This document shows, one piece after another, positions 6,898 through 7,301 of a stretch of 7,301 bases of DNA. The stretch lies in NCBI GenBank assembly GCA_002702205.1, contig NZYP01000066.1, forward strand, positions 5,691 to 12,991, given 5' to 3'. Source of the DNA: Flammeovirgaceae bacterium. Its GTDB lineage: Bacteria > Bacteroidota > Bacteroidia > Cytophagales > MED-G16. How positions within the stretch are numbered: position 1 is the first letter of the stretch; each line of letters starts with the position of its first letter. The notes under the pieces are model-generated. The model saw only the letters and a list, made by a program, of their open reading frames with translations, had not been told where the DNA came from and ran no database searches. Both the position numbers and the translations under genes were made by a program.

Positions 6898-7269
6898 TTA
6901 TTTAATAACCTTACCTTTTATAAAGATCAAAGATCTTTTGTTATCGTCAGTAATAACAGAGAGAGATTTTCTAAATACACCCGGACGCCCTTTTGGATTA
7001 TATTCAGCAATTATAAAACCCTTTTTTCCTGGTTTTATTTCATCTTTAGACCAATTAGGTGTGGTACATCCACAAGAGGGCTTTACTGATAATATTCTTA
7101 TTGATTCTTTACCATAATTAGTAAAATTAAACTTATGTGATACTTTACCTTTATTCTCAGTAATATCACCAAAATTATGTTCTGGTGTTTCAAAGACAAT
7201 ATCTGATTTCTGGGAAAAAGAATTAAAAGCAATAAATAAAATTAAAAATAAAGTTAGGGGTTGTTTCAT
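6898..7269 (-). CDS. Small exported DUF1573 protein
   Basis: This 123-residue protein has a signal peptide (1-19) ending in FS before Gln20, then a single DUF1573 domain, an immunoglobulin-like beta sandwich. Matching blocks are PEHNFGDITENKGKVSHKF (29-47), FTNYGKESIRILSVKPSCGC (49-68), TTPNWSKDEIKPGKKG (69-84) and AEYNPKGRPGVFRKSL (88-103). The SCGC motif (C66, C68) is the family hallmark; its function is not established. Length fits a one-domain member. It is the first gene of the minus-strand operon seen here, 13 bases before the large amidohydrolase, which suggests co-transcription. Only 32 bases remain upstream, so any earlier gene or the full promoter lies outside. There is no sign of a lipoprotein Cys. 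The family call is firm; the role is unknown. Confidence 0.92.
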   Translation of the reverse strand: MKQPLTLFLILFIAFNSFSQKSDIVFETPEHNFGDITENKGKVSHKFNFTNYGKESIRILSVKPSCGCTTPNWSKDEIKPGKKGFIIAEYNPKGRPGVFRKSLSVITDDNKRSLIFIKGKVIK

Positions 7270-7301
7270 ATTTTTTAAAAATATATAATTAAATACTATC
7301 A

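Noticed and set aside
7270..7301. Promoter for the minus-strand operon
   Set aside because: The 32 bases are nearly all A/T, with only an imperfect match to the Bacteroidetes TAnnTTTG element (TATATTTT) and no visible -33 box; AT content alone could give this.

Overview
The window is AT-rich (roughly 30% G+C by eye) and almost fully coding. It most likely comes from a member of the Bacteroidota, probably a flavobacterium-like organism. Four things point there: transketolase is split into separate N- and C-terminal subunit genes; most genes lack a clear Shine-Dalgarno sequence; DUF1573 and pseudo-amidohydrolase families common in that phylum are present; and all three exported proteins have a signal peptide ending in Ser followed directly by Gln, the pattern known in Bacteroidetes as the Q-rule. 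The species cannot be named from the sequence.

Plus strand, 1-2493: a tightly packed operon that enters from the left edge. It encodes the transketolase N-terminal subunit (5' part missing), the transketolase C-terminal subunit, QueC and QueF. The three junctions are a 1-base overlap, a 4-base overlap and directly abutting codons, so translation is probably coupled. The first two genes together make one transketolase of the non-oxidative pentose phosphate pathway. QueC and QueF make preQ0 and reduce it to preQ1 in queuosine (tRNA wobble base) synthesis. Both Que proteins are atypical: QueC has lost all four cysteines of its zinc site, and QueF has Gln where the family has its active-site His, plus a short C-terminus.

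Minus strand, 7269-2490: a second compact operon, read towards the first. It encodes a small secreted DUF1573 protein, a 1028-residue exported double amidohydrolase (degenerate N-terminal unit, intact C-terminal metal-binding unit) and a 433-residue exported amidohydrolase-like protein whose metal site is largely gone. Gaps are 13 and 6 bases. The products probably act together in the periplasm or at the cell surface; the substrate cannot be deduced.

The two operons converge with a 4-base overlap of their last genes. A perfect 10-bp hairpin followed by a T run sits exactly on the overlapping stop codons and is the likely shared terminator. No RNA gene, mobile element, CRISPR array or gene-free stretch over 300 bases was seen. 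No clearly new multi-gene system was found; the best lead is the cysteine-less QueC beside the altered QueF.
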